In this document: piece by piece, positions 33,523 to 41,682 of the stretch
How positions within the stretch are numbered: the first letter of the stretch is position 1
Layout of the letters: each line of letters opens with the position of its first letter
DNA from: Methylobacterium sp. J-048
Lineage (GTDB): Bacteria > Pseudomonadota > Alphaproteobacteria > Rhizobiales > Beijerinckiaceae
Assembly (NCBI RefSeq): GCF_022829515.1
Contig: NZ_JAKSYL010000256.1
Span: forward strand, 25,447 to 89,446
DNA length: 64,000 nucleotides
Reading direction: 5' to 3'
Translations under genes and position numbers: made by a program
The notes under the pieces: generated by a model
What the model was told of the DNA's origin: nothing
What the model saw: only the letters and a program-made list of their open reading frames with translations
The model's database searches: none

Positions 33523-33659
33523 GCCGTCCCGTTCGTCCCTGCCCGGGAGGCTTCCCCGGCGCCGGGCCGGGCTATAGCACTGCGCTTCGACGCGCCGCAA
33601 CGCGGGCGGTGGTCCGCTCGGCCGTGCTGTGGGAAGAGATCGGGCCAGTCCGGGCGGGA

Positions 33660-33800
33660 TCAGGTCACGACGTGGTTTGGCGTCACCGACATCTCGATGG
33701 TGATGCCGGCCTGCCGGACGGGCCTGAAGACCGATTGCGAGACGCCGAAGACCAGAACCTCGAAGGCCAGGAGCAGTATCCAGCACTGCTTGCGGGTCAT
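33660..33800 (-). CDS. Possible small membrane protein near a CtrA box
   Basis: 46-residue frame (MTRKQCWILLLAFEVLVFGV, then QSVFRPVRQAG and a polar tail ending VTPNHVVT) with one membrane helix. A longer form from ATG 33854 adds a Pro-rich leader of 18 residues. No family recognised. Its promoter region contains a perfect CtrA-type box 75 bases upstream of the short start (21 bases upstream of the long one), which is the best reason to take it seriously; a cell-cycle or flagellum/pole-linked role would then be possible, but this is speculation. Confidence 0.45.
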   Translation of the reverse strand: MTRKQCWILLLAFEVLVFGVSQSVFRPVRQAGITIEMSVTPNHVVT

Positions 33801-33874
33801 GGTCTGCTTGCGGCGCGGCGGGGTCGGAGCACTGGGTTGGCCGATCGGCGACATGGCGATACCCGGAACGTGGA

Positions 33875-33890
33875 TTAACGAAGTCTTAAC
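33875..33890. promoter_or_regulatory. CtrA binding box (TTAA-N7-TTAAC)
   Basis: TTAA at 33875-33878, seven bases, then TTAAC at 33886-33890: a perfect match to the consensus for CtrA, the cell-cycle master regulator of alphaproteobacteria. It lies between the divergent small membrane protein and the SMI1-type gene (33972), so may control either or both. Chance occurrence is lowered by the local rarity of TTAA in GC-rich DNA. Confidence 0.72.
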
Positions 33891-33938
33891 CTACCTATTC
33901 GTGAACGGCTCCGGGTGCATCCGGGTCGATCTGTGGAG

Positions 33939-33950
33939 AGCGTTAACGCT
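33939..33950. promoter_or_regulatory. 12-bp perfect palindrome upstream of SMI1-type gene
   Basis: AGCGTTAACGCT is a perfect palindrome 22 bases before ATG 33972. It could be a repressor or activator half of the promoter shared with the CtrA box just upstream; no binding protein is identified. Confidence 0.4.
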
Positions 33951-33971
33951 GTGGACGGTGGAGTGGGTGTG

Positions 33972-34538
33972 ATGTGGGAGCCGGTGTTCACGAGCCTGTC
34001 GGCGGGTTTTCTGGCGCAACCGGCCGACCTGGACCGCGCCGCGGCGGAGCTGGGCTTCCCCCTGCCCGCTTCCTACCGCAGCTTCTGCGAGACCTGCGGC
34101 ATCGGCCTGGCGGGCGAGCAGTTCCGGATCGCCGTGCCGGCGCCGTTCGAGGCCTGCGATCTCGCCACCCAGGCCGGGGTGATCGCCGTCAGCGTCGGCA
34201 ACGCCGTGGCGATGCTGGAGGATGGCGGCGAGCCGCATCGCTTCGATGTCGAGGACGGCGACCCGGCCGTGATCGAGCGGGCCTGCTTCTTCGGCGCAGG
34301 CGAGGATGGCAGCTTCCTGTTCTGGGATGTCGCCGGGGCGACAGGGGAATACGATATCTGGCTGCTCGCGCCCGACCTGGAGACGGTCCGCTTCGGTGGC
34401 GAGAGCCTGGTCGATTTCTTCACCCGGGTGACGAGCCCCGCCGCCGCCCTGGTCCTGGGACCCGGCGCGGCGCCGCTTCCGGCGCGGTTCGAGGGGATCT
34501 CGGAAGCCACGCTGGCGCGGGGCGCCGGGCTGGCGTAG
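33972..34538 (+). CDS. SMI1/KNR4-type (SUKH) domain protein
   Basis: 188-residue protein of the SMI1/KNR4 superfamily. The first part has the family pattern: AAELGFPLPASYRSFCETCG, a hydrophobic strand-rich centre, and GSFLFWDVAGATGEYDIWLL, then an acidic LETVRFGGESLVDFF. In bacteria such proteins are often immunity proteins to contact-dependent toxins, but they also act as free-standing housekeeping proteins; no toxin gene is seen nearby, so immunity is not supported. Start ATG 33972 (MWEPVF). The gene is ten bases before ruvX, so it is probably cotranscribed with it. A CtrA box lies upstream. Confidence 0.78.
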   Translation: MWEPVFTSLSAGFLAQPADLDRAAAELGFPLPASYRSFCETCGIGLAGEQFRIAVPAPFEACDLATQAGVIAVSVGNAVAMLEDGGEPHRFDVEDGDPAVIERACFFGAGEDGSFLFWDVAGATGEYDIWLLAPDLETVRFGGESLVDFFTRVTSPAAALVLGPGAAPLPARFEGISEATLARGAGLA

Positions 34539-34547
34539 GGCCAAGCC

Positions 34548-35060
34548 ATGAACTTCGACGAGATCCGCACCTTCGCGGCCGCATCGCGTGGTGGCGCGCG
34601 CCTGATCGGGGTCGATCTCGGCACCAAGACGATCGGGCTCGCCCTGTCGGATCTCGGGCGCCAGATCGCGAGCCCCCTCGAGACCATCCGGCGGGTCAAG
34701 TTCACCCCCGACGCGCAGCGCCTCGCCGCTTTGTGCCGGCAGCACGCGGTGGGCGGCCTAGTGATCGGCCTGCCCCTGAACATGGATGGGAGCGAGGGGC
34801 CGCGGGTGCAATCGACCCGTGCGTTCGTGCGCAACCTCAAGCCGATTCTCGACATCCCGCACGTCTTCTTCGACGAGCGCTTGTCCACCGCCGTGGTGAC
34901 CCGGGCGCTGATCGAGGCGGATGCCTCCCGGGCCCGGCGCGGCCAGCTCGTGGACAAGCTCGCCGCCGCCTACATCCTTCAGGGCTGCCTCGACGTGATG
35001 CGCAAACTCGCCGATTCCGAAGCGGATCCAGTCGGCGATCGATGGCCGATACATGGCTGA
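34548..35060 (+). CDS. ruvX: Putative Holliday junction resolvase RuvX/YqgF
   Basis: 170-residue RNase H-like nuclease of the YqgF/RuvX family, with roles in pre-16S rRNA processing and junction resolution. Seen: LIGVDLGTKTIGLALSD with the first catalytic Asp, VIGLPLNMDGSEGPR, the third acidic residue in FFDERLSTAVVT, and a final DKLAAAYILQGCLD with the last Asp. Length is typical with about 18 extra N-terminal residues. Preceded by a SMI1-type gene and followed by convergent dprA. Confidence 0.93.
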   Translation: MNFDEIRTFAAASRGGARLIGVDLGTKTIGLALSDLGRQIASPLETIRRVKFTPDAQRLAALCRQHAVGGLVIGLPLNMDGSEGPRVQSTRAFVRNLKPILDIPHVFFDERLSTAVVTRALIEADASRARRGQLVDKLAAAYILQGCLDVMRKLADSEADPVGDRWPIHG

Positions 35061-35179
35061 GTCGCGATCGCTCTCTCGGGCTCGATGCCGACCCGCTCCC
35101 AAGCGGAGTCGGCGACCTCCGTCTTCGGCCGATACCGCGGTGACCGGCTCCACGATAAGACCCGGTGTCGCCCGTCGGA

Positions 35180-36382
35180 TCAGCGGCTCAGGAGCGAGAC
35201 CGCGCCGCTGCCGTGCCGCTCGATCCGGCCGTCGAGTTCCAGTTCCAGCAGCACGGTCTGCACCACCCGGACGCCGACCCCGGCACTCCGGGCGAGTTCG
35301 TCGGTGTCGACCGGGCTCGGCCCGAGCAGGGCAATGATCTTCTGGCGTTCGTCGGTGGGTTCGTCCGGTTCAAAGGATGGCGAATCGGCGTGGAGATCCG
35401 AGCCGGTGGAGCCATCGAGCAGGATCGCGCGCCCGTCCAGGTCGATCTCGTCCCAGAAATCCGCCTGCTCGGCCAGATCGGCCCGCGCCCGCGCGGGCGC
35501 AATGTCGGGATCCGGACCGCCCTCGATGATCGGACCGATCACATCGAGCACGTGGCTCAACTCGGCCACCAACGTCGCCCCCTGGCGGATCAGGTCGTTG
35601 GTGCCTTCCGCCCGCGGGTCCAGGGGCGAGCCCGGAACGGCGAACACTTCGCGGTTCTGCTCCAGGGCGTAGCGCGCCGTGATCAGCGAACCGGAGCGGC
35701 GCGCCGCCTCCACCACGATCGTGCCGTAGGATAGGCCCGAGATGATCCGGTTGCGCCGGGGGAAGTCGCGGCCGCGGGCCTCCCATCCCATCGGCATCTC
35801 GGCCAGCACCGCCCCGCCCTCCCCCAGGATCGCGTCGACCAGGGCGGCGTGGCTGGCCGGGTAGATCCGGTCCTGCCCGCCGGCCATCACCGCGACGGTG
35901 CCGGTCTGCAGGCTGGCCTTGTGGGCGCGGGCGTCGATTCCCCGGGCGAGGCCCGAGACCACGGCGAGGCCGGCTTCGCCGAGGCCCCGGGCCAACCGCT
36001 CGGTGAAGGCGAGCCCCGCGGTCGAGGCGCTGCGGGAGCCGACCAATGCGACCGCCGGGCGATTGAGGATTCGCGAATCGCCGCGCAGGGCGATGAGCGG
36101 CGGCGCCGCGTCGGTGAGCTGGAGCAGGCGCGGATAATCCGCCTCGCCGGTGGCGAGCAGCCTGCCGCCGAGGCGATGCAGCGCCGCGACCTCGTCCTCG
36201 GCCTGTTCCCGACTCGGCGGCTCGATGCGACGGCCTTGGCGCCGTGTCAGGTCCGGCAACGCGTCGAGGGCCGCGCCCGCGCCGCCGAAGCGGTTGATCA
36301 GGGTACGGAAGCTGCGCGGACCGATACCCTCGGTCCGGATCAATCGTAGCCAGTCGAGGCGTTGCGCATCGGTGAGCTGCAT
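35180..36382 (-). CDS. dprA: DNA-processing protein DprA
   Basis: 400-residue DprA, which loads RecA onto incoming single-stranded DNA during natural transformation; it is conserved also in non-competent bacteria. N-terminal helical SAM-like part, then the Rossmann core (about 75-290) with VALVGSRSASTAG, SGLARGIDARAHKASL, the GTVAVMAGGQDRIYPAS loop and FPRRNRIISGLS. A C-terminal winged helix follows (DELARSAGVGVRVVQTVLLE). Start ATG 36382. Other competence genes are not in the window, so competence cannot be judged. It follows plsY on the same strand with 36 bases between. Confidence 0.95.
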   Translation of the reverse strand: MQLTDAQRLDWLRLIRTEGIGPRSFRTLINRFGGAGAALDALPDLTRRQGRRIEPPSREQAEDEVAALHRLGGRLLATGEADYPRLLQLTDAAPPLIALRGDSRILNRPAVALVGSRSASTAGLAFTERLARGLGEAGLAVVSGLARGIDARAHKASLQTGTVAVMAGGQDRIYPASHAALVDAILGEGGAVLAEMPMGWEARGRDFPRRNRIISGLSYGTIVVEAARRSGSLITARYALEQNREVFAVPGSPLDPRAEGTNDLIRQGATLVAELSHVLDVIGPIIEGGPDPDIAPARARADLAEQADFWDEIDLDGRAILLDGSTGSDLHADSPSFEPDEPTDERQKIIALLGPSPVDTDELARSAGVGVRVVQTVLLELELDGRIERHGSGAVSLLSR

Positions 36383-36418
36383 GACGCCCCCCAGCGTCGC
36401 GCCATCGGGCGTGAAGCC

Positions 36419-37027
36419 TCAACCCTTCTGGCCGATACGCCCCTCGGTGCCGGCTGCGAGTCGCCGGATGTTGGGAGCGTGCTTCCACCATAACAGCAGG
36501 CCGAGCAGCAGGAACAGCACAGCTTGCGCCGGCATACCGAGCGCCCACAGTACCAGTGGCGTCGCCGCCGAGGCCGCCAGGGCGGCGAGCGAGGAATATT
36601 TCAGCGCAAAGGCCAACCCGAGCCAGATCGCTGCGAAGGCCGCCAGAGCCGGCGGGCTGAAGGCGAGCAGCACGCCGATGAACGTCGCCACCCCCTTGCC
36701 GCCCTTGAAGCCGAGCCAGACCGGGAAGAGGTGGCCGAGGAAGGCGCCGAGGCCGGCGGCCAGCGCCGGGCCCTCGCCGAGGAACTGCCGGGCGATCAGC
36801 ACGGCTGCCGTCCCCTTCAGGGCGTCGCCCAGCAGGGTCGCGGCGGCGAGACCCTTGCGGCCGGTGCGCAGCACGTTGGTCGCGCCGATATTGCCCGACC
36901 CGATCGCCCGCACGTCGCCGAGTCCGGCCAAGCGCGTGAAGATCAGACCGAACGGGATCGAGCCGAGGGCGTAGCCGAGGGCCAAGCCCCCGAGCGCGGC
37001 CGGCGTCGCAAGATCGGACGGGGTCAT
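36419..37027 (-). CDS. plsY: Glycerol-3-phosphate acyltransferase PlsY
   Basis: 202-residue integral membrane acyltransferase that uses acyl-phosphate to make lysophosphatidic acid, the first step of phospholipid synthesis. Five or more helices with the PlsY motifs: GYALGSIPFGLIFTRLAG, IGSGNIGATNVLRTG, LGAFLGHLFPVWLGFKGGKG, and a C-terminal WWKHAPNIRRLAAGTE. Its ATG overlaps the pyrC stop by four bases (ATGA), so the two are translationally coupled. Confidence 0.95.
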   Translation of the reverse strand: MTPSDLATPAALGGLALGYALGSIPFGLIFTRLAGLGDVRAIGSGNIGATNVLRTGRKGLAAATLLGDALKGTAAVLIARQFLGEGPALAAGLGAFLGHLFPVWLGFKGGKGVATFIGVLLAFSPPALAAFAAIWLGLAFALKYSSLAALAASAATPLVLWALGMPAQAVLFLLLGLLLWWKHAPNIRRLAAGTEGRIGQKG

Positions 37028-38328
37028 GCCGCCGCCGCGAGATCGTCGATGGCGTGCACGATCCGGCCGTCGACCAGCGTCAACACCGCGGCGCCCTGGA
37101 GGCGCGCCTCGTCGAACGGCGAGTTCTTCGAGCGGGATTTCAGCCGGCGCTTGTCGAGCACGTAGGGAAGATCGGGGTCGATCAGCACGAGGTCGGCCGG
37201 CGCGCCGATCGCCAGGCGGCCAGCCTCGCGCCCGAGGATCCGGGCCGGGTTCACGGTCAGCGCCGCGATCAGCTTGTTGAGCGCCAGGTCGCCGGTATGG
37301 ACCAGGCGCAGGGACGCGCCGAGCAGGGTCTCGATCCCGAGCGCGCCGTCTGCGGCTTCCGCGAAGGGCAGGCGCTTGGTCTCGACATCCTGCGGATTGT
37401 GGTCGGAGACGACCACGTCGATCACGCCCTCGTCCAGGGCCCGCACGATGGCGTGCCGGTCTGCCTCGTCGCGGAGCGGCGGCGAGAGCCGGCAGAAGGT
37501 GCGGTAATGGCCGATGTCGTTCTCGTTCAGCACGAGGTTGTTGACCGAGACGCCGCAGGTCACCGGCAACCCGTCCTGCTTGGCCCGGCGCACGATCTCG
37601 ACCGAATCGGCGCACGAGATCATCGCGGCGTGGTAGCGGGCGCCGGTCAGCCGGACGAGGCGGATGTCGCGCTCCAGCATCACGGTCTCGGCCTCGCGGG
37701 GGATGCCCATCAGCCCGAGGCGCGAGGCGAGCTCGCCCTCGTTCATCACGCCCTCGGCGACGAGGTCGGCATCCTCGACATGCTGCATGAGCAGGGCGTC
37801 GAAATCCCGGGCGTAGGTCAGGGCGCGGCGCATCACCTGGGCGTTGCCCACCGCGTGCAGCCCATCGGTGAACGCCACCGCGCCGGCCTCCTTGAGCAGG
37901 CCGAACTCGGTCATTTCCTTGCCGGCCAGACCCTTGGTGATCGCGGCGGCGGGCAGGACATGGACGCAGGCCGTATCCCGGGCACGGCGAAGCACGAAAT
38001 CCACGATCGCCGGACCGTCGATCACCGGGTTGGTGTCGGGCATGCAGACCAGCGTGGTCACACCGCCCGCCGCCGCTGCGGCGCTGGCCGAGGCCAGGCT
38101 CTCGCGATGCTCGGCGCCGGGCTCGCCCACAAAGGCGCGCATGTCGATCAGCCCCGGGGTCAGGACCCGGCCGCGGCAATCGATCCGCGCCGCTTCCGCC
38201 GGAGCACCGGGCGCCGCGCCCTCGGCGATGTCGGCGATGCGGCCGTCGCGCACCAGCACGGCGCCGCGCGTCGCACGGCCCGTCGCCGGGTCGAGGAGGG
38301 TCGCATTGGTCAGAAGGGTGCTGCTCAC
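37024..38328 (-). CDS. pyrC: Dihydroorotase-like protein lacking the HxH metal motif
   Basis: 434-residue amidohydrolase-fold protein of the class I dihydroorotase family (pyrimidine synthesis: carbamoyl-aspartate to dihydroorotate). The family frame is clear: VLTPGLIDMRAFVGEPGAEH, VTTLVCMPDTNPVIDG, AAAITKGLAGKEMTEFGLLK, MQHVEDADLV and VVSDHNPQDVETKRLPFAEA. But where active enzymes have H-x-H after the first Asp, here residues 64 and 66 are Arg and Phe. Such degenerate PyrC/PyrX proteins exist; in pseudomonads they support PyrB structurally and are not catalytic. This may be such a protein, although no pyrB lies in the window. The start overlaps the hisF stop and the stop overlaps the plsY start (ATGA each time). 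Confidence 0.88.
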   Translation of the reverse strand: MSSTLLTNATLLDPATGRATRGAVLVRDGRIADIAEGAAPGAPAEAARIDCRGRVLTPGLIDMRAFVGEPGAEHRESLASASAAAAAGGVTTLVCMPDTNPVIDGPAIVDFVLRRARDTACVHVLPAAAITKGLAGKEMTEFGLLKEAGAVAFTDGLHAVGNAQVMRRALTYARDFDALLMQHVEDADLVAEGVMNEGELASRLGLMGIPREAETVMLERDIRLVRLTGARYHAAMISCADSVEIVRRAKQDGLPVTCGVSVNNLVLNENDIGHYRTFCRLSPPLRDEADRHAIVRALDEGVIDVVVSDHNPQDVETKRLPFAEAADGALGIETLLGASLRLVHTGDLALNKLIAALTVNPARILGREAGRLAIGAPADLVLIDPDLPYVLDKRRLKSRSKNSPFDEARLQGAAVLTLVDGRIVHAIDDLAAAA

Positions 38329-39128
38329 AGGGGCGTCCTCGCGGATGAGGTCGGGCCGTCGAGACGCATGGCCAGGCCGGAAGCTGCCATATGGGCCTTG
38401 GCCTCGGCGATGGTCGCCTGCCCGAAATGGAAGATCGAGGCCGCCAGGACCGCGCTGGCGCCGCCCTGGGCTACGCCGGCCACGAGGTCGTCGAGGCCGC
38501 CGACCCCGCCCGAGGCGATCACCGGCACGCTCACGGCGTCGCTGATCGCCCGCGTCAGCGCCAAGTCGTAGCCAGATCGTGTGCCGTCCTTGTCCATGGA
38601 GGTGACCAGCAGCTCGCCCGCGCCCTTTTCGGCCACCAGGCGGGCGAAGGCGACCGCGTCGATTCCGGTCGGGTCACGGCCGCCATGAGTGAAGATTTCC
38701 CAGCGGGCCGGCTCGCCGGCGCCGGAGACCCGTTTGGCGTCGATCGCCACCACGATGCACTGCGCGCCGAACTTTTGTGCCGCCCTTGCGACGAGGTCCG
38801 GGTCCTTCACGGCCGCGGTGTTGATCGCGACCTTGTCGGCACCGGCCAGCAGCAGGGCGCGGACATCCTCGACGGTGCGGACGCCGCCGCCCACGGTGAG
38901 CGGCATGAAGCAGGCCTCGGCGGTGCGGCTGACGATGTCGAGCAGGGTGCCCCGGGCCTCGCGGCTCGCGGTGATGTCGAGGAAGCAAAGCTCGTCGGCC
39001 CCGGCCGCATCGTAGACCTTGGCCGCCTCCACCGGATCGCCGGCATCGCGCAGCCCCTCGAACCGGACGCCCTTCACGACGCGGCCGTCCTTTACGTCGA
39101 GGCAGGGGATGATGCGGGTTTTGAGCAC
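38325..39128 (-). CDS. hisF: Imidazole glycerol phosphate synthase subunit HisF
   Basis: 267-residue TIM-barrel cyclase that, with HisH supplying ammonia, makes imidazole glycerol phosphate and AICAR in histidine synthesis. Seen: MLKTRIIPCLDVKDGRVVKG with Asp11, the second catalytic Asp in CIVVAIDAKR, phosphate loops VPVIASGGVGGLDDLVAGVA and TVGGGVRTVED. Slightly longer than typical because of a C-terminal tail. It overlaps pyrC by four bases and follows DUF29 by 18 bases. Confidence 0.97.
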   Translation of the reverse strand: MLKTRIIPCLDVKDGRVVKGVRFEGLRDAGDPVEAAKVYDAAGADELCFLDITASREARGTLLDIVSRTAEACFMPLTVGGGVRTVEDVRALLLAGADKVAINTAAVKDPDLVARAAQKFGAQCIVVAIDAKRVSGAGEPARWEIFTHGGRDPTGIDAVAFARLVAEKGAGELLVTSMDKDGTRSGYDLALTRAISDAVSVPVIASGGVGGLDDLVAGVAQGGASAVLAASIFHFGQATIAEAKAHMAASGLAMRLDGPTSSARTPL

Positions 39129-39146
39129 GAGCCCTCGGCGGTCCGA

Positions 39147-39617
39147 TCAGGATTCGGGATCGATCGCGAACGGCCGATCCATGATGTCCTGATACGTGTA
39201 GGGGCAGGCTTCTGGGAAGCGCATCAGCGGCAGTCCGGTCTCCTTTGCAGCCTCAAGGCGAGCGCGGCGATAGGCTTTCTTGATGGCCTCGTCCAAGCGA
39301 GCCTTCAAACCTGGGCTTTCCTCCAGCTCATCGACCGCGTGGATGCGATGCGTCGCGATCGAGATCGCCCAGCTGCGGGTGCGTTTCGCAGGCTGATGAT
39401 CGACCTTGAGCATGTGCAGCAGCAGCACACGAAGGGCGCTCACGAGGCTGGCGAATTGGCTCTTGCCCAAGCTCTCGATCTCCTCGGCGAGATGCTCGCG
39501 GTCGAGGCCGGAGAGATCACCGCCGCGCAAACGGGCAGCCTGTTCCTGCGTCCAGGTGTAAAAATCATTCTCGTAAGCCGTGCTGACCGGGGCAGGCCGG
39601 GTCTTCAACGTCGTCAT
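39147..39617 (-). CDS. DUF29 family protein
   Basis: 156-residue helical protein of the DUF29 family, frequent in Methylobacterium and cyanobacteria and of unknown function. Family pattern: YENDFYTWTQEQAARLRGGD, LDREHLAEEIESLGKS, LRVLLLHMLKVDHQP and the C-terminal SPGLKARLDEAIKKAYRRAR. No signal or membrane segment. It interrupts the histidine genes hisF and hisA on the same strand, 40 bases after hisA. Whether it is a passenger or part of the pathway cannot be read from the sequence; DUF29 genes often occur in many scattered copies. Confidence 0.85.
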   Translation of the reverse strand: MTTLKTRPAPVSTAYENDFYTWTQEQAARLRGGDLSGLDREHLAEEIESLGKSQFASLVSALRVLLLHMLKVDHQPAKRTRSWAISIATHRIHAVDELEESPGLKARLDEAIKKAYRRARLEAAKETGLPLMRFPEACPYTYQDIMDRPFAIDPES

Positions 39618-39657
39618 CGAAGCCTCCCGAATCGATATTCCCCGATCGAAAAGCCTA

Positions 39658-40401
39658 TCACGCCGCCTTGCCGCGCGCCTGCGCGATCGCGGCGAGCGCC
39701 GCCTGCGGGTCGATGCGGCCGTCGTAGAGCGCCCGGCCGGTGATGGCGCCGGCGATGAGGGTGCAATCCGGCTGGAGCAGCCGGTGCACGTCGTCGATCG
39801 AGGCGAGGCCGCCCGAAGCGATCACCGGGATGCGCACGGCCTGAGCGAGCGCCAGGGTCATCTCGACGTTGAGGCCCTTCAGGATCCCGTCGCGGGCGAT
39901 GTCGGTGTAGATGATCGCGGCGACGCCGGCGTCCTCGAACCGGCGGCCGAGTTCCTCCGCGGTCATGCTGGAGGTCTGCGCCCAGCCCTCGACGGCCACC
40001 CGCCCGTCCTTGGCGTCGATGCCGACCGCGATCTTGCCGGGATGCTTGCGCGCCGCCTCCCGGACGAAGCCGGGGTCACGCACGGCGGCGGTGCCGATGA
40101 TCACCCGGGCGACGCCCTTCGCGAGCCAGCCCTCCAGCGTCTTCATCTCGCGGATGCCGCCGCCGAGCTGCACCGGGATGCCGACCCGGGCCAGGATCGC
40201 GTCCACCGCGGCGGCGTTGCGCGGCGCGCCCGCGAAGGCGCCGTCGAGATCGACCACGTGGAGCCAGGGAAAACCCTGGTCCTCGAAGGTCGCGGCCTGC
40301 GCGGCTGGATCGTCGCCGAAGATCTTGGCCTGCGCCATGTCCCCCTGGATGAGGCGGACGCAGCGTCCTTCCTTCAGGTCGATCGCCGGGTACAGGATCA
40401 C
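39658..40401 (-). CDS. hisA: HisA isomerase (ProFAR isomerase)
   Basis: 247-residue TIM-barrel enzyme that isomerises ProFAR to PRFAR in histidine synthesis. Seen: MILYPAIDLKEGRCVRLIQG with Asp8, the ammonia-independent barrel with VGIDAKDGRVAVEGW containing the second catalytic Asp, and the two phosphate loops IPVQLGGGIREMKTLEGWLA and IPVIASGGLASIDDV. Length is standard. It sits between hisH and DUF29. Confidence 0.97.
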   Translation of the reverse strand: MILYPAIDLKEGRCVRLIQGDMAQAKIFGDDPAAQAATFEDQGFPWLHVVDLDGAFAGAPRNAAAVDAILARVGIPVQLGGGIREMKTLEGWLAKGVARVIIGTAAVRDPGFVREAARKHPGKIAVGIDAKDGRVAVEGWAQTSSMTAEELGRRFEDAGVAAIIYTDIARDGILKGLNVEMTLALAQAVRIPVIASGGLASIDDVHRLLQPDCTLIAGAITGRALYDGRIDPQAALAAIAQARGKAA

Positions 40402-40438
40402 GGGTACTGTCTTCCTTCTCGCCGAAACCGGGACGCGG

Positions 40439-41098
40439 TCAGGGGCGCCAGTTCAAAAAGTTCGCGATGAGCGCCAAGCCGAGGCGCTGGCTCTTCTCGG
40501 GGTGGAACTGCGTGCCGGCGATGTTGCCCCGGGCGACCATCGCGGTCACCGGGCCACCGTAATCGGCCTGCGCCACCACGTCGTCCGGCTGTTCCGCGGC
40601 GAGCGCGAAGCTGTGCACGAAATAGGCGTGCAGGCCGTCCTCCCCGGTCAGAATGCCGGCGAGCAGCGCGTGGTCCCGGGCCACCCGCAGGGTATTCCAG
40701 CCCATATGGGGGATCTTGAGCGCCGGATCCGACGGCTTGATCGGCGTGACGTCGCCCGGGATCCAGCCGAGGCCCGGCGTGGTCTCGTATTCGAGCCCGC
40801 GGCTCGCCAGGAGCTGCATGCCGACGCAGATGCCGAGGAATGGCCGGCCGGCGCCCTGCGCGACTTGGGTCATCGCCTCGACCATGCCGGGGACGGAATC
40901 GAGCCCGCGCCGGCAATCGGCATAGGCACCGACGCCCGGCAGCACGACCCGGTCGGCAGCGGCCACCACCGCCGGGTCGGAGGTCAGGCAGATGCGCGCG
41001 TCGCGCCCGCTCTCCCGGGCAGCGCGCTCGAACGCCTTGGCGGCGGAATGGAGGTTGCCCGACCCGTAATCGATGATCGCGACCGTCTCGGTGCTCAT
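40439..41098 (-). CDS. hisH: Imidazole glycerol phosphate synthase subunit HisH
   Basis: 219-residue class I glutamine amidotransferase that feeds ammonia into HisF. Triad: Cys91 in RPFLGICVGMQLL, and the His/Glu pair in GTQFHPEKSQRLG. The N-terminal IIDYGSGNLHSAAKAFE and the PGLGWIPGDVTPI loop are family features. The protein is of normal length. Neighbours are hisA downstream and a DUF2628 membrane-protein gene upstream, 22 bases apart. Confidence 0.97.
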   Translation of the reverse strand: MSTETVAIIDYGSGNLHSAAKAFERAARESGRDARICLTSDPAVVAAADRVVLPGVGAYADCRRGLDSVPGMVEAMTQVAQGAGRPFLGICVGMQLLASRGLEYETTPGLGWIPGDVTPIKPSDPALKIPHMGWNTLRVARDHALLAGILTGEDGLHAYFVHSFALAAEQPDDVVAQADYGGPVTAMVARGNIAGTQFHPEKSQRLGLALIANFLNWRP

Positions 41099-41120
41099 GC
41101 GCGTCTCGATGGAAAAAGCG

Positions 41121-41606
41121 TCACCGGGCGACTGCCTGGGCCGGGAACAGGCCGATCACCGGCTCGGTGCGCCGGGTCGGGCCGGCCGGGAACGGCGCAC
41201 GGGGCGCCGCCGCGGTGGCGTCGAGCCACCGCCCGATCGCGCGGGCCTCGGCCTCCTCGGGCGAGGCGGCGATCACCGTGTCCCGGGTCGGCCATCCCCG
41301 GCGGGCGAGTGTCCAGCGGCGCAGGCTCGAAGCTTCCAAGCCGATCAGCCAGGAGGCCAGCAGGGTGACGATCGTGGCGATCCCCGGCGGCAACCCGAGG
41401 GCATGGCCGATCCCGGCCAGCGCCAGCAGCCCCACGAGCACGATCAGCGCTGCGATCCAGAGGCGATGAAACAGAAACCACAACACGCTGAATGCGAAGG
41501 CCGGCCACGCGAAGCCGTCCGGCACGAGCACGGCCCGGTCGAGTCCGATCGACTCGCCCGGCCGCGCATCCTTGGGCAGGTGGAGCGTGTAGCTGCGCAT
41601 CCGCAT
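41121..41606 (-). CDS. DUF2628 membrane protein
   Basis: 161-residue protein with two or three membrane helices (FAWPAFAFSVLWFLFHRLWI, AALIVLVGLLALAGIGHALG, ATIVTLLASWLIGLEASSLR) and a cytoplasmic tail with a proline-rich end. The start YTLHLPKDARPG and the W-x-x-F-x-x-L-W pattern match DUF2628. Function unknown. GAGGG lies eight bases before ATG 41606; a second ATG two codons in is also possible. It sits between hisB and hisH and is likely in their transcript, a placement recalled from other Rhizobiales. Confidence 0.82.
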   Translation of the reverse strand: MRMRSYTLHLPKDARPGESIGLDRAVLVPDGFAWPAFAFSVLWFLFHRLWIAALIVLVGLLALAGIGHALGLPPGIATIVTLLASWLIGLEASSLRRWTLARRGWPTRDTVIAASPEEAEARAIGRWLDATAAAPRAPFPAGPTRRTEPVIGLFPAQAVAR

Positions 41607-41682
41607 CGCGGGACCCTCGGCTTCGGCATCGTCCTGAACCTGGGGTCCGGAGCGATGCAAACTCGACAACGAAACGATGGTC

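Noticed and set aside
33972..34538. SMI1-type gene as part of a contact-dependent toxin-immunity locus
   Set aside because: No toxin, Rhs, WXG or polymorphic-toxin gene is nearby, and ruvX follows directly.
35180..36382. dprA as evidence of a competence island
   Set aside because: DprA is conserved in many non-competent bacteria and no other competence gene is in the window.
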